Source of the DNA: Antedon bifida
Lineage: Eukaryota; Echinodermata; Crinoidea; Comatulida; Antedonidae
Reading direction: 5' to 3'
DNA length: 64,000 nucleotides
NCBI GenBank assembly: GCA_963402885.1
Contig: OY727094.1
Span: 12,464,501-12,528,500, forward strand
Positions 11,205 through 21,528 of the stretch are shown here, in pieces. The notes under the pieces were generated by a model, which was not told where the DNA came from, ran no database searches, and worked only from the letters and a program-made list of their open reading frames with translations. The position numbers and the translations under genes were made by a program. How positions within the stretch are numbered: position 1 is the first letter of the stretch; each line of letters opens with the position of its first letter.

Positions 11205-12000
11205 TAGTCTAGGTTCCAGAAATTAATATTAGTAAAAAGATAAATATTTTGGCACATATCCATACTGCCTACTTGTAGTTTTTAGACAAAAACATCGAAA
11301 CATAAAGACATTAACTACAAGTCTAGAATTCCATTAATTTATGTTTTAATTATCAATAGTGGTGAGACTTCATAATGTTAATAAGAAATATACGAATAAA
11401 CTGGTCTACGGAATTGTGTTTACTACTGGTTTTATTTGGTACTTTTATGCAAATCTATACAGCAAACGATGAAACATTAGCTATTAATATAACTAATATA
11501 ATAATAAATAATATCTACCCTTTGCAATGATATTATCAAGAGTTTCTCATAATATTCCAACGCCATCATCGGAACAATACGTTCAGGCGCGTTTTACATG
11601 CTAAATTACTCATGAGCCTAAATGAAACTAAATTTCATATATCTTGCAATTATTTTAGCATTCGTAAGACACGGTTAAGAGAAGTATTTAATATCAGAGA
11701 ATATACAATGAAAATTGATTATATTATAATCAATAAATGCAAATGAAAGAGTTAACATTGTTGATTGTGCATGTTAATGCTAAATGTTACAAATGTCTCC
11801 ATTACGTCCGTTTTTTGATAGCTTCATATTTGCTCTTTAGACAGAACCTTTCAGAAATGTGTATGTCGTTCAGAATCTCCGATGGAGTGAATGTAGCATA
11901 TTCTTGTATGACTCATGAGCTCTGGTGTCGAGTGGGGATGTAATTTGTTCATGGTAGATTTATATTCCTTTTGCATAGCCATCTGTGTGGCTGCTATGAC
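11205..12000. other. AT-rich gap after the F-box ORF (copy A)
   Basis: About 11270-11320 contains an inverted repeat (CTACTTGTAGTTTTT then ATTAACTACAAGTC). A 68-residue plus frame at 11737-11943 is conserved in copy B (30008-30214) with two substitutions but has no domain that I recognise. If the F-box ORF is the first exon of a spliced gene, later exons could be here, but I see no convincing splice pair leading to a long frame. Confidence 0.35.
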
Positions 12001-12390
12001 CTAAGACGTTGGTAGACACAAGAGTCCCTGTGGAACATAAATGTTCTCTATGACATCGAACAGAGTGTTTGGTAGGAAACTGTGTTTTCTATTTATTTCA
12101 GGTTCAATACCACCTAGTACGTTATGATACATAATGGTTAAGACGTCGCTGTTTGCGTTTTCTATAAATTCGCCAAAATCAACCTTAAGGCCTACGCTCT
12201 TGATGCACTGCCAAGTGGTCCTTTTCAGTTTCAATGTCGGTTTTCTCAACAAATCTGCTGGATGTGCTATCGTTGGATGAAACTCCATACTTTTCAAAAT
12301 CCGTAAATCTGCTCTGGGAACAACGTTCCATTGTGTTATCATACAATAAATATTCGTAAAACGATGAGTGCCTGGCTCTATGCAAATCAT
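12001..12390 (-). CDS. Unidentified protein with an NS.V...VLGG motif (copy A)
   Basis: This is a 129-residue minus-strand frame. Residues from about 17 onward are shared with copy B (30272-30673), whose N-terminus differs because a deletion joins it to other DNA. Residues 80-94 read NSDVLTIMYHNVLGG. A second unidentified ORF in the same duplication (21955-22464) contains NSRVNPFLYDVLGG at 102-115, so the two look like members of one family. Just upstream, a different minus frame (12185-12424) runs through the same DNA in open reading, suggesting that the true gene is longer and frameshifted here. I do not recognise the family. It could be a host multigene family or the remnant of a large DNA virus or mobile element. 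Confidence 0.4.
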   Translation of the reverse strand: MICIEPGTHRFTNIYCMITQWNVVPRADLRILKSMEFHPTIAHPADLLRKPTLKLKRTTWQCIKSVGLKVDFGEFIENANSDVLTIMYHNVLGGIEPEINRKHSFLPNTLFDVIENIYVPQGLLCLPTS

Positions 12391-12996
12391 AGCCTCTGGT
12401 CAACACAAATGCAAATCTCTTCAAAGTATTCTATGCTTTTCTGCTTTTCCTTTTCAGATATTCGCAACATTATTCCTGTTTGGGAGCAATGTTCTAATAC
12501 TGTTTTACTACCGTTTCCATATCGCTTCCCCAGGCATAACGAGAAAGAGCATCGATGTGTTCATAGTTTAGCTATGTTAATTCAATGTTTGTTTCATTAT
12601 CAAGAACAGTATTGCACGCACCATTGTCAATAATATTATTATGACCGATTTCTAATACCTTTGCATGCTTGCATCAATCAAGGTGCTTTATGAATTTCAA
12701 TTTAACATCGTCACCATCTTTGTAAGAGATCAAAAAAAGAAAACAAATAATTAAAAAAATTAAAATACGATTTATAGTTTGTTATTACAGAAATATTAAA
12801 ACATTGTAAACATACGATAAGAGAAGAGATGCACACATCTGCATACGACAAGATTTCTACCGACATACTACATTACATCATTGAAAGCACTCATCCGATA
12901 CGGGAATTGTTTCTGGATAACCAAACAGAGCGGGAACGCACCGTCCTAACCCTAACCCTAACCAAACAGGCTGCATCCATCATTGTCAGGTACAAG
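12366..12996. other. Segment present only in copy A, with telomere-like repeats
   Basis: Copy B jumps from the equivalent of about 12366 straight to about 13786, so this stretch is unique to copy A. At 12945-12963 there are three tandem CCTAAC units, the complement of the metazoan telomere repeat TTAGGG. A 62-residue plus frame at 12829-13017 begins with DKISTDILHYII after four residues, faintly F-box-like, but it runs through the telomere-like repeats and I do not trust it. Confidence 0.5.
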
Positions 12997-14088
12997 AGGC
13001 CATGTTACAACCGCTAATGTAGAAAACGCCAGCTAATGTCGAAACAACCGTTAATGTAGAACAATCCACCGCTAATGTAGAACAATCCACCGCTAATGTA
13101 GAAACACCAACAGCTTATGTAGTAAATAAAAATCAACACCAGCTAATGTAGAAACGGCCAACAGCTTATGTAGTAACGAAAATTGCCTCCCAGCTTATGT
13201 AGTTACTATCGCCAGCTAATGTAGAAAATGTTATATATTTTACAAAAATGTCTAAATCATGTGCAAATGCATCGATCTTTACTTAACTATCAGTCTTTCA
13301 ACCTCGCTTATGCAACAAACTTTCTAAAACGACCAAACATCGTAAGCAACCATCTCTTTTTAAGGGACCGCTTCTCATAATCGACCACCTCTCGTGCGAC
13401 CACCTCTATTAACGACCAAACCTCTCGTAAATGACCACCTCTTTTAAGGGACCACGACCTCTTTCTCTCTATTAAACGACCGCTTCTCATAATCGACCAT
13501 CTCCCCCATTACAATGACCTCTCGAAAGTGACCGCCTCTATTGAACGACCATGGTCGATTATGAGAAGCGGTCCTTTAATAGAGGTGGTGGTCCTTTAAA
13601 AGAAGTCGTCACTGACGAAAGGTGTGGTCGTTAAGAGAGGTGCTCGCTTACGAGAAGTGGTTTATTATGAGAAGCGGTCCCTTATGAGAGGAGGTGATCC
13701 CTTACGAGGGGTGGTCGATTATGTGAAGCGGTCCCTTACAAGAGATGGTTGCTTACGATGTGTGGTCGTTTTGCTTACGAGAGGTGGAAAGACTGATAGC
13801 TAAGTAAAGATCGATGAATTTGCACATGATTTAGACATTTTTGTAAAATACATAACATTTTCTACATTAGCTGGCGATTGTAACTACATAAGCTGGGAGG
13901 CAATTTTCGTTACTACATAAGCTGTTGACCGTTTCTACATTAGCTGGTGTTGATGTATATTTACTATATAAGCTGTTGGTGTTTCTACATAAGCTGGAGG
14001 TTTTACTACATTAGCGGTGGATTGTTCTACATTAACGGTTGTTTCGACATTAGCTGGCGTTTTCGACATTAGCGGTTGTAACAGGCCA
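12997..14088. mobile_element. Foldback element: 1.1-kb near-perfect palindrome
   Basis: The left half (12997 to about 13550) is the reverse complement of the right half (about 13545 to 14088), with only scattered mismatches. The outer 300 bp of each arm is built from short degenerate units around CTACATTAGCTGG / CCAGCTAATGTAG. The inner 240 bp is built from degenerate units around GACCACCTCT / CTTCTCATAATCGACC. There is no transposase ORF and I see no clear target-site duplication. It has the architecture of Foldback-type elements. Copy B keeps only the outer right arm (30643-30935). Outer-arm words recur in introns of the ROCO gene (about 37567-37627, 39718-39760, 40134-40165). Confidence 0.8.
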
Positions 14089-14130
14089 CTGATCATTGAT
14101 ATCAGATTTACACGTTTCTAAAGAATATTT

Positions 14131-15035
14131 TATATTCTATTCTATAAGTTCGTATATGATGGCGCCCTACAATGAACAGAGCGCCTAACAATAACGCGTT
14201 CTAGATCCGCGGAGAGGTGACAGAAAAAGTATTGTCACCAGCTTTCCGATTAGATCGTGATACGAAAAGTCGGGCGAGATCATTAGAGGAGATAAGTCGA
14301 CACCTGTAATTATATGAAAACGGATCACGGTTTTAAAAAAAGGTATAAAGAAAACAGAGTAAATATATTTATAAACAAAAAAAATAATTTTGTACACAAT
14401 TTTTTATATTCTATTCTATAAGTTCGTATATGGCACCCTACAATGAACAGAGCGCCTAACAATACTAGTAGGCCTATTATTAATTAAAGAAAAGTTTTTG
14501 ATGTTTAAATTGAGTTGCCGAATTCGCAACTCTTAAATCGACAGGAAGCGCGTTCCAGATCCGCGGATAGGTGACAGAAAAAGTATTGTTACCAGCTTTC
14601 CGATTAGATCGTGGAACGAAAAGTCGGGTGGGATCATTAGAGGAGATAAATCGACACCTGTAATTAAATGAAAGCGGATCACGGTTTAAAAAAAAGGTAT
14701 AAAGGAAACAGAGTAAATATATTTATAAACAAAAACAATAATTTTGTACACAATTCTTTTTTTTATATGAAGCCAATGGAGATATTTCAATATAAACCAT
14801 CCGAAGGCTGATCCCGTCCACACGCAAAGTAGCCTTGTTTCTGCAATTGCTGTAATCGATTGAGATCAACTTCGCGGGCACGGGCGCGGGCACCAAGCAA
14901 GGCGGACAGGAAGGTCGAATTCTATATACAACTGTATATCATCGGCATATTCATGAAAAAGGACGTTATGATTACGAATGATATCACCGATAGAAGATGT
15001 ATATAAGATAAAACCCAACGGTCCAACAATTGAAC
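14131..15035 (-). pseudogene. L2/CR1-like LINE RT remnant, downstream part (copy A)
   Basis: On the minus strand, 14940-15035 encodes [19 protein letters not shown] and then [11 protein letters not shown], which is RT motifs B (end) and C, with an intact YADD. The C-terminal thumb follows at 14409-14755, with RSNRKAGNNTF...PRIWNALPVDLRVA. The part at 14131-14403 is a second, slightly diverged copy of 14409-14755, an internal duplication that is absent from copy B. The remainder of motif B (PQGSIV) lies at 21529-21560, on the other side of the inserted Tx1-like LINE, so this remnant was split by that insertion. It has multiple frameshifts and is non-functional. Confidence 0.75.
15025..15035. 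repeat. Left target-site duplication of the Tx1-like LINE
   Basis: AACAATTGAAC here is repeated at 21518-21528 just after the LINE poly(A), and occurs once at the unoccupied site in copy B (31521-31531). The exact length is ambiguous by a base or two because the repeat starts with A next to an A-rich tail. Confidence 0.9.
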
Positions 15036-15232
15036 AAATCACTGTGATTCCGTGGAGAGCGGACGTGTTTTTGATTCGCTCCGCTAGGCTGCTAACTTTA
15101 TGTTAATTGAGCAGCGGGTAATATGAATACCTAAACCTCCACGCCCAGGTGAGGCATGCATGCAATAGTTACCGAGCACGTTAAACATACTGAAGATACA
15201 ATTGTACTGTAGGATAACCAATCGAATACAAT
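15036..15232 (+). promoter_or_regulatory. 5' leader / presumed internal promoter of the Tx1-like LINE
   Basis: These 197 bp between the target-site duplication and the ORF1 ATG hold no ORF. They start AAATCACTGTGATTCCGTGG. LINEs usually carry their promoter internally in this region, but I see no specific motif. The presence of a leader at all suggests that the copy is not 5'-truncated. Confidence 0.45.
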
Positions 15233-15937
15233 ATGGCAACTAAAACTAGATCAAAAGCGGACAGTGAGGACAAGTTGGACACAATTATAGGGAAACTAAA
15301 GAAACTGGAAATACTAGACTCCATTAACGAAAGGCTCGTCATTTTGGAAGAGGATTTCAAAAACATGTGGCAGAAGGTTAAGGATATGGAAGCATCCCAA
15401 GAATCACTACAGGCAAATTTAGATGAAAAGGCAGACTCGCAGGATATGGAAGTACTACAAAATCGGGTAGACGAACTGGAAAATAGGCAACGGAGGAACA
15501 ACATAGTTATTTTTGGCATTCCAGAGCAGTCGGAAGGTAATAATTGTTCAGATTATATTCTAGGCTTCTTTAAAACATACCTGAAAGTGGATAGCAATAG
15601 GCCTATGGACATAGAACGAGCTCACCGTACCCCGACATTCCTGCCCACAGGTGGTAAACGAGCCAAGTATCCGAGGCCAATACATATTGCCTTCAATAAA
15701 TTCACCGACAAAATTAAAGTAATGAAAGGAGCTGTAAACTTGAAAAACAGTCCCTTTCCGGGAAAAAAAGTTTGGATAACGGATGACTTTACCCCAAAGC
15801 TGAGAACAAAGAGGAAGCGGTTGTGGGCCAAACGTAAGAGACTGTTAGAGGAGAAACCCGGCAGAAAAGTTTTCTTAAATTACCCGGCTGTACTAAGAAT
15901 TGTAGAAGAAGACGGGAGTTCGAGACTAGTGCAGTAA
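15233..15937 (+). CDS. LINE ORF1 protein (RNA-binding, coiled coil)
   Basis: This is a 234-residue intact ORF. Residues about 10-88 form a charged heptad-like region rich in Leu, Glu and Lys, the likely trimerisation coiled coil, ending at NRVDELENRQRRNN. Residues 89-165 (NIVIFGIPE, then IERAHRTP and PRPIHIAFNKFTDK) match the RRM-like core of L1-type ORF1 proteins. Residues 166-234 (GKKVWITDDFTPKLRTKRK, then FLNYPAVLRIV) match their C-terminal domain. In the family this protein coats the element RNA and acts as a nucleic-acid chaperone in the retrotransposition particle. The reverse strand is also open in part (15181-15519, 15622-15831), which is a shadow. ORF2 lies 895 bp downstream. Confidence 0.9.
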   Translation: MATKTRSKADSEDKLDTIIGKLKKLEILDSINERLVILEEDFKNMWQKVKDMEASQESLQANLDEKADSQDMEVLQNRVDELENRQRRNNIVIFGIPEQSEGNNCSDYILGFFKTYLKVDSNRPMDIERAHRTPTFLPTGGKRAKYPRPIHIAFNKFTDKIKVMKGAVNLKNSPFPGKKVWITDDFTPKLRTKRKRLWAKRKRLLEEKPGRKVFLNYPAVLRIVEEDGSSRLVQ

Positions 15938-16033
15938 ATCTGTCTGTATATGCTGTACTTTAACTTTAAAAACATAACTATGTGTCGCAATATGATATAT
16001 TAATTTATCCAACAATGTACTGATATTGTATGT

Positions 16034-16840
16034 ATGCCTGTTTGGGGTATATCAGTGATGATTGAATTGATACTTATCTTTTTTCGCTTTTTTTTTTGTT
16101 GCTTAAAAAAGAAAATTAGGCTATTATTATATTTGAGGAGAATTTACGTTTCGGGGGTTTGGAAGGGGGAAGGATATACGGGGTCTTGTTATCATTTGCT
16201 GGGTGGGTTTTCTTTGTTTCTCTTTTTTTATTTTATTTTACTTTTACTCTATAACAAAAAAAACCTGAACACATATGCTAATTTTAACACGAGGTATGAT
16301 AGAACAATTGGTAATCTGAATACAAAAGTAATACGCATTGTCTTAGCACGTGGCTATTTTGGACTGCGATTACATACAAATTTTACTTTACCTAATGATC
16401 TTGGAAAATGTAGTTGCCCATTGACAATTAGTAATAAAACTTACTGGATACTTGAGGTTAACACTAATTACGACTCATTCATTTCGGCAGGAACATGGTG
16501 TATAGACATTGTTAAGCCACATAAAAACTTTAAAAAAATTATTGTTAAAATAAAAGAAAATATAGGAGAGCAATCAAGTAAACTTATAATCGTCTGTAAC
16601 AAAAATTTAATTAACATAAAATGCAAATTTTACGAACGTGCAAAAATACAATGCAATAGAATCGGTCTGTTGATTAATGTAAACATATTCCCCGAAGCTA
16701 AAACAATTTTTGGCCTGCTATGGTTTATGGTTGTTACACAAAACAACCATTATGACACCATATATACTCTTGCTCTATTATTTTATCTACCGTTATATAT
16801 AAACAAAATAGGTAAAAAAATAACAATTAAAAATGTCTAA
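16034..16840 (+). CDS. Extra ORF between LINE ORF1 and ORF2, function unknown
   Basis: This is a 268-residue uninterrupted ORF in strongly AT-rich DNA, where stops are expected often. It begins 97 bp after ORF1 and ends at TAA 16838-16840, overlapping the ORF2 ATG (16833) by eight bases, AUGUCUAA. Two hydrophobic segments (about residues 8-24 and 57-73) could span a membrane, but they arise from T-rich DNA and may be fortuitous. The remaining ~190 residues are mixed, with several Cys (KCSC, WCID, IVCNKN, QCN) and Lys-rich patches. There is no similarity that I recognise. L1 and Tx1 elements normally have only two ORFs. The overlap arrangement resembles termination-reinitiation coupling. The alternative explanation is a decayed inter-ORF spacer open by chance. 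Confidence 0.5.
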   Translation: MPVWGISVMIELILIFFRFFFCCLKKKIRLLLYLRRIYVSGVWKGEGYTGSCYHLLGGFSLFLFFYFILLLLYNKKNLNTYANFNTRYDRTIGNLNTKVIRIVLARGYFGLRLHTNFTLPNDLGKCSCPLTISNKTYWILEVNTNYDSFISAGTWCIDIVKPHKNFKKIIVKIKENIGEQSSKLIIVCNKNLINIKCKFYERAKIQCNRIGLLINVNIFPEAKTIFGLLWFMVVTQNNHYDTIYTLALLFYLPLYINKIGKKITIKNV

Positions 16841-19800
16841 TAATAATAATACGCTATCAATAGTTTCAATGAACTGTCGAGGTCTAGCAGAAAAATCAAA
16901 ACGCAGAGATGTGTTACACTATCTAAAGTAAAAAAAATACAATATTATCTGCCTCCAAGATGTACACTTTTCGGCAGAAACTGAGTCACTTGTTAGATTG
17001 GAGTGGGACCTTGATTGTTTTTTTAGTTCATACCGTAGTAATGCAAGGGGAGTCGCAATTTTTTTCAATAATAACTTTCCCTACACTGTTACAAAGCATA
17101 AAAAAGATAATGATGGAAATATGTTAGCGTTGGAGGTAAAGGTTGATGATCTAAAATTTACGCTAATTTCAATTTATGGGCCCAACAACGACACCCCCGG
17201 CTTTTACGACAAAATGAGGGAAGTTGTTTTAGAATATGAAAACCCACATAATATCGTTTGTGGCGACTGGAATTGTATTCTGGACAAAAAATTAGACTGT
17301 AAAAATTATCTAAAACTTAATAACCCAAAGGCAAGAGAAAAGATAATAAATATTTGTAGTGAATTTAATCTTACAGATGTTTGGCGGGTTTACAACCAAG
17401 ATGAACAAAAGTTTACTTGGAGACAGAATAAATTCAATAAACAAGCCAGGCTTGATTATTTCCTAATCTCATCTGAACTAAACAGCAAAATGCTGGAATG
17501 TAATATAAAACCAGGTTACCGAACCGATCACTCACTCGTAGATATTAAAATGACGATGAACCAGATAAAACACGGACCAGGCTATTGGAAATTTGACAAT
17601 ACCTTATTAAAAGATATTCAATACGTGCAACAAGTTAAGGAAACGATAAATAGAGTCCGGAAACAATATATAGTGCAAAACGAAAAAGATAATAAAGATG
17701 CTAATAAAGCGCTGTTTAGCATCAGTGATCAACTTCTTTTAGAAATGATATTAATGGAAATTAGAGCAAAAACAATTTCTTACGGGGTTTATAAGAAAAA
17801 GACTGAAAATAAAAAAGAAAAAGAATTAGAAATGGAAATTGAAAAAATAACACTTGATATCAATAAGGGCGACTCCACGTTAAATGGTACACTAGAACTT
17901 AAGTCTGGGGAACTTATGGGTATCAGAAAAGTGAAGATGGAAAGAATAATGATGAAAACTAAACTTAAATGGATCGAAGAAGGCGAAAGGCCCACCAAAT
18001 TTTTTCTTAATATGGAAAAGAAAAATTTTGTTGATAAAACTATAAATAAAATAGTAAAGGAAAGCAACAATAGTATTCTGCAAAACACAAATGAAATTCT
18101 TGAGGAGTCTAGACACTTTTATAAAAACCTTTATTCCTCAAACCACAATACAGATGACGAAAAAAATATTGTAAAACTTCTTAAAACTATGAATACATTA
18201 CCAACATTAACAAAAGAACAACAAAATAAAATCGAAGGGCCAATTACTTATAATGAACTTTTAGAGGCTCTTAAGAGGTCACAAAATGGAAAGTCACCTG
18301 GTATTGACGGCTTTAGCTATGAGTTTTTTAAGTTCTTTTTTGCGGATTTAGTTTCCTATCTTTTGAGAGCTATTAACGAGTCGTATAAATCAGGTCAACT
18401 GTCAATTTCCCAAAAGTCAGGAATAATTACTTTACTGCCTAAGGGGGATAAACCCCGAGAGTATCTAAAAAACTGGAGACCTATTACCCTGTTAAGTGTC
18501 ACTTATAAACTTGTTTCTTCATGTATTGCAGAACGAATAAAATCGGTCCTTGATATACTAATTAGTGAACAACAGAAAGGATTCATTAATGGGAGATATA
18601 TAGGCGAAAATACAAGACTTATGTATGATATTATGCAAATTTGTGAAAAGAAGAAAATTCCTGGTCTGCTTTTACTGATAGATTTTGAAAAAGCGTTCGA
18701 CAGCATTTCTCATACATTTGTTAACTGCGTTCTTAAACATTTTAACTTCGGACAATCCATTCAAAAATGGGTGAAAGTACTATATAAAGATGCAAGATCC
18801 TCAGTTCTTGTTAATGGCTTTCTCTCCGAATCATTCCTAATTGAAAGAGGATGTAGACAAGGGGATGGGTTGAGTCCATACTTGTTTCTTCTATGCGCAG
18901 AAATTTTATCCTCAATGATATCTGAAAATAAACAAATTAAAGGAATATCAATTGCAAATCACGAGTATCGATTATCTCAGTATGCGGACGACACTGTATT
19001 GTTTCTTGACGGTAAAGAGAAGTCAATGCACGAAGCATTTAAGACTCTCGATGTATTTTCCAACTTTTCCGGGCTAAAAGTGAATGTGAACAAAACAAAT
19101 GCTGTCTGGGTTGGTTCGTTTAAAGACCGAGGTGACTCAATATGCGAAAACTATAATATAAAATGGATCAAACATGGAGAGCCCTTTGTATCATTGGGTA
19201 TTCGGTTCAGTACAAATTTAAACGAAATGGTAGATCTGAACTATGAAGACGCATACAAATCAATAAAAAATACAATGAGACATTGGTCAAAAAGAAACTT
19301 AACTGTTTTGGGAAGAATCACGGTAGTTAAGTCTTTACTACTGTCCAAACTTACTTATGTCCTTTCGACATTACCCGATCCCCCTGAAAAAGTAATAAAA
19401 TCACTTAAGTCAGAACTATATCGTTTCATATGGAAAGGGGTGGATAGAATATCCAGAGATCAACTTATACAAGAAAAGAAATTTGGAGGCTTACGAATGG
19501 TCGATATAAATGCATATATTCAATCGGTAAAAATCACGTGGGTTAGACGGTTAGTAACGTCCAATGAGACGGGCTGGGCTCTTTTAGTTCCAATCGTGTT
19601 GAATATTCATAAAACTTGGCTCATAGAAGGCGGATCAGCGAAGTTAATCAAATTAGCGAAGGTTAAGCCCTACAATGCATTTTGGCTGGATGTAATGAAG
19701 GCGTGGTGCGTATTCGTGAAACACAACATTCCTATGAGCACCGAATCGATATGTAGACAATCACTCTGGATGAATGACAATATAAAAGTCGGCGGAGAAA

Positions 19801-20663
19801 GTATCTATTATAAAAACTGGAGTAATAATGGGGTGAATTTTATAAATGATTTAGTTGATAGACATGGAATAACTCCATTTAAACAATTTAGTAAACATCA
19901 TAACCTTAACATAAACTTTCTTCAATATGAAGGCCTAATAAATGCGGTCAGACAGCATACGTCTTTAAATCAAATTTTTCCAAAAGAAAATATAAATAGT
20001 CCATTACTACCTTTTAACCTTAGCGTAATTATTAAAAATAAAAAAGGATCAAAGCTAATTTATAATACTCTAATCAAATCCAGAAAAAAACAATCGAAAG
20101 CTAAAATTAAGTGGGAGAAGGCATTGGATACTTTATATGTTGATAAAGAGTGGGAAATTATTAATACCATGTCTTTCTCACTTACTATGTCCACACCACT
20201 AATCTGGTTTCAATATAAAATTGTGCATAGAATTCTAGGTAATAACTCCTTTTTGTTTAAAATTGGGAAAATTGACTCACCTTTATGTGCTTTATGTAAA
20301 GCAGAAACAGAAACCTTAATACATATTTTTGCACAATGCTGTGAAATTAAAATATTTTGGAGAAAGGTTAAACAATGGTTGAAATCATATTTTAATATAA
20401 ATGTAATTATTAACCCCGAATTATGCCTTTTTGGAGTTAGAAAAAAAACATTTAAAGCTCTAAATACTATTTTACTAATTTGTCGACACTACATATATAG
20501 CTGTAAAATGAGAAAAATTAAGCCTAATATTGCACGATTCGTGAATGAGATTAAGTTACACGTTAAACAAGAAGAATATATTTTGAAAACTAAAGGGGAG
20601 CATCATACTTACTTAAACAAATGGAGTCCTTTCTTGGAAAAACACGAACTTATTGACTGGTAA
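16833..20663 (+). CDS. LINE ORF2: APE endonuclease, reverse transcriptase, zinc motif (one premature stop)
   Basis: From the ATG at 16833 the frame would give 1276 residues, broken only by TAA at codon 33 (16929-16931) inside the conserved YLK.KKYNIICLQ stretch; from codon 34 on it is fully open. Endonuclease: MNCRGL (Asn14), IICLQDVH (Asp where LQE is usual), ISIYGPN at 112-118, GDWN at 144-147, RLDYFLI at 206-212, TDH at 231-233. RT: NWRPITLLS, LLIDFEKAFDS near 18676, RQGDGLSPYLF (usually RQGDPLSP) near 18856, YADDT near 18981, then FIWKG and FGGLRMVD. A C-terminal CALCKAETETLIHIFAQC fits the C..C.......H....C zinc motif of L1/Tx1 ORF2. The enzyme nicks the target and primes reverse transcription there. 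This copy is probably inactive because of the stop. Confidence 0.95.
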
Positions 20664-21517
20664 CTTTGCATTTAAAAAAAAAAGACTTAGTATTGTTTTT
20701 TTTTATATAATGTTTTTTAATCTTGAATTATTTATAGACTTTTATCGTCTGTTTATTTAGTAAGTAGGCCTAATAACTATTTATTTGAATAAGAAAGTTA
20801 TATGTTTAGTTAAATTATTTTTTTTTCAATTGAAATATGCTATAAAAAAAAAAATAAAAAATTTGACAACAAATTATTTATAGATTTTGTTTTTAAGAGA
20901 AAAAAAAAAGTAGATTTATATTTATTACATTATGAAATTATTTATACTTTGTTCTTAAGAGAAATGTATATTGTATATTAAGTAGGCCTAATAACTATTT
21001 ATTTGAATAAGAAAGTTATATGTTTAGTTAAATTATTTTTTTCAATTGAAATATGCTATAAAAAAAAAAAAAAAAAAAAGTTGACAACAAATTATTTATA
21101 GATTTTGTTTTTAAGAGAAAAAAAAAAGTAGATTTATATTTATTACATTATGAAATTATTTATATTTTGTTCTTAAGAGAAATGTATATTGTATAGTAAG
21201 TAGGCCTAATAACTATTTATTTGAATAAGAAAGTTATATGTTTAGTTAAATTATTTTTTTCAATTGAAATATGCTATATAAAAAAAAAAAAATAAAAACA
21301 ATTTTGACAACAAATTATTTATAGATTTTGTTTTTAAGAGAAAAAAAAAGAAGTAGATTTATATTTATTACATTATGAAATTATTTATATTTTGTTCTTA
21401 AGAGAAATGTATATTGTATATTATTATTAATAAGAAAGTGTTATTATTTTAAGCTATTTTTATTTTTTAAATTTAAATATGAAAGTGTTCAATAAAAAAA
21501 AAAAAAAACAAAAAAAA
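20664..21517 (+). repeat. LINE 3' UTR with three 218-bp repeats and A-rich tail
   Basis: After the ORF2 stop, a 218-bp unit starting AAGTAGGCCTAATAACTATT occurs at 20762, 20980 and 21198, followed by a partial, diverged fourth (about 21421-21480). Each unit contains an internal A-run (AAAAAAAAAA) and a second purine-rich run. The element ends with AATAAA at 21491-21496 and an A-rich tail to 21517. The tandem structure inside a LINE 3' UTR could extend the RT recognition region or record template slippage. Confidence 0.9.
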
Positions 21518-21528
21518 AACAATTGAAC
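21518..21528. repeat. Right target-site duplication of the Tx1-like LINE
   Basis: AACAATTGAAC repeats 15025-15035. Downstream sequence (CTTGTGGTAGAAAAATTG) continues the L2-like remnant exactly as in copy B at 31531 onward. Confidence 0.9.

Larger units (their letters stand above)
15036..21517 (+). mobile_element. Tx1/L1-like LINE, nearly complete (6.48 kb)
   Basis: The element has, in order, a short 5' leader (15036-15232), ORF1 (15233-15937), an extra middle ORF (16034-16840), ORF2 (16833-20663, one premature stop), a 3' UTR with three 218-bp repeats and an A-rich tail (21491-21517). It is flanked by an 11-bp target-site duplication, and the unoccupied site survives in copy B, so the insertion post-dates the segmental duplication or was absent from the duplicated template. 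It lies antisense to the older L2-like remnant that it interrupts. Clade assignment rests on the ORF1 type (coiled coil plus RRM-like) and on the APE endonuclease, RT and CCHC-like zinc motif of ORF2. Confidence 0.95.

Noticed and set aside
12829..13017. Second F-box-like ORF
   Set aside because: Only a few residues fit, and the frame runs through telomere-like repeats and into the foldback arm.
15181..15519. Minus-strand Ser/Phe-rich ORF opposite LINE ORF1
   Set aside because: Shadow of the well-supported ORF1 on the other strand.
17789..18116. Minus-strand ORFs opposite LINE ORF2
   Set aside because: Shadows of ORF2, whose motifs are unambiguous.
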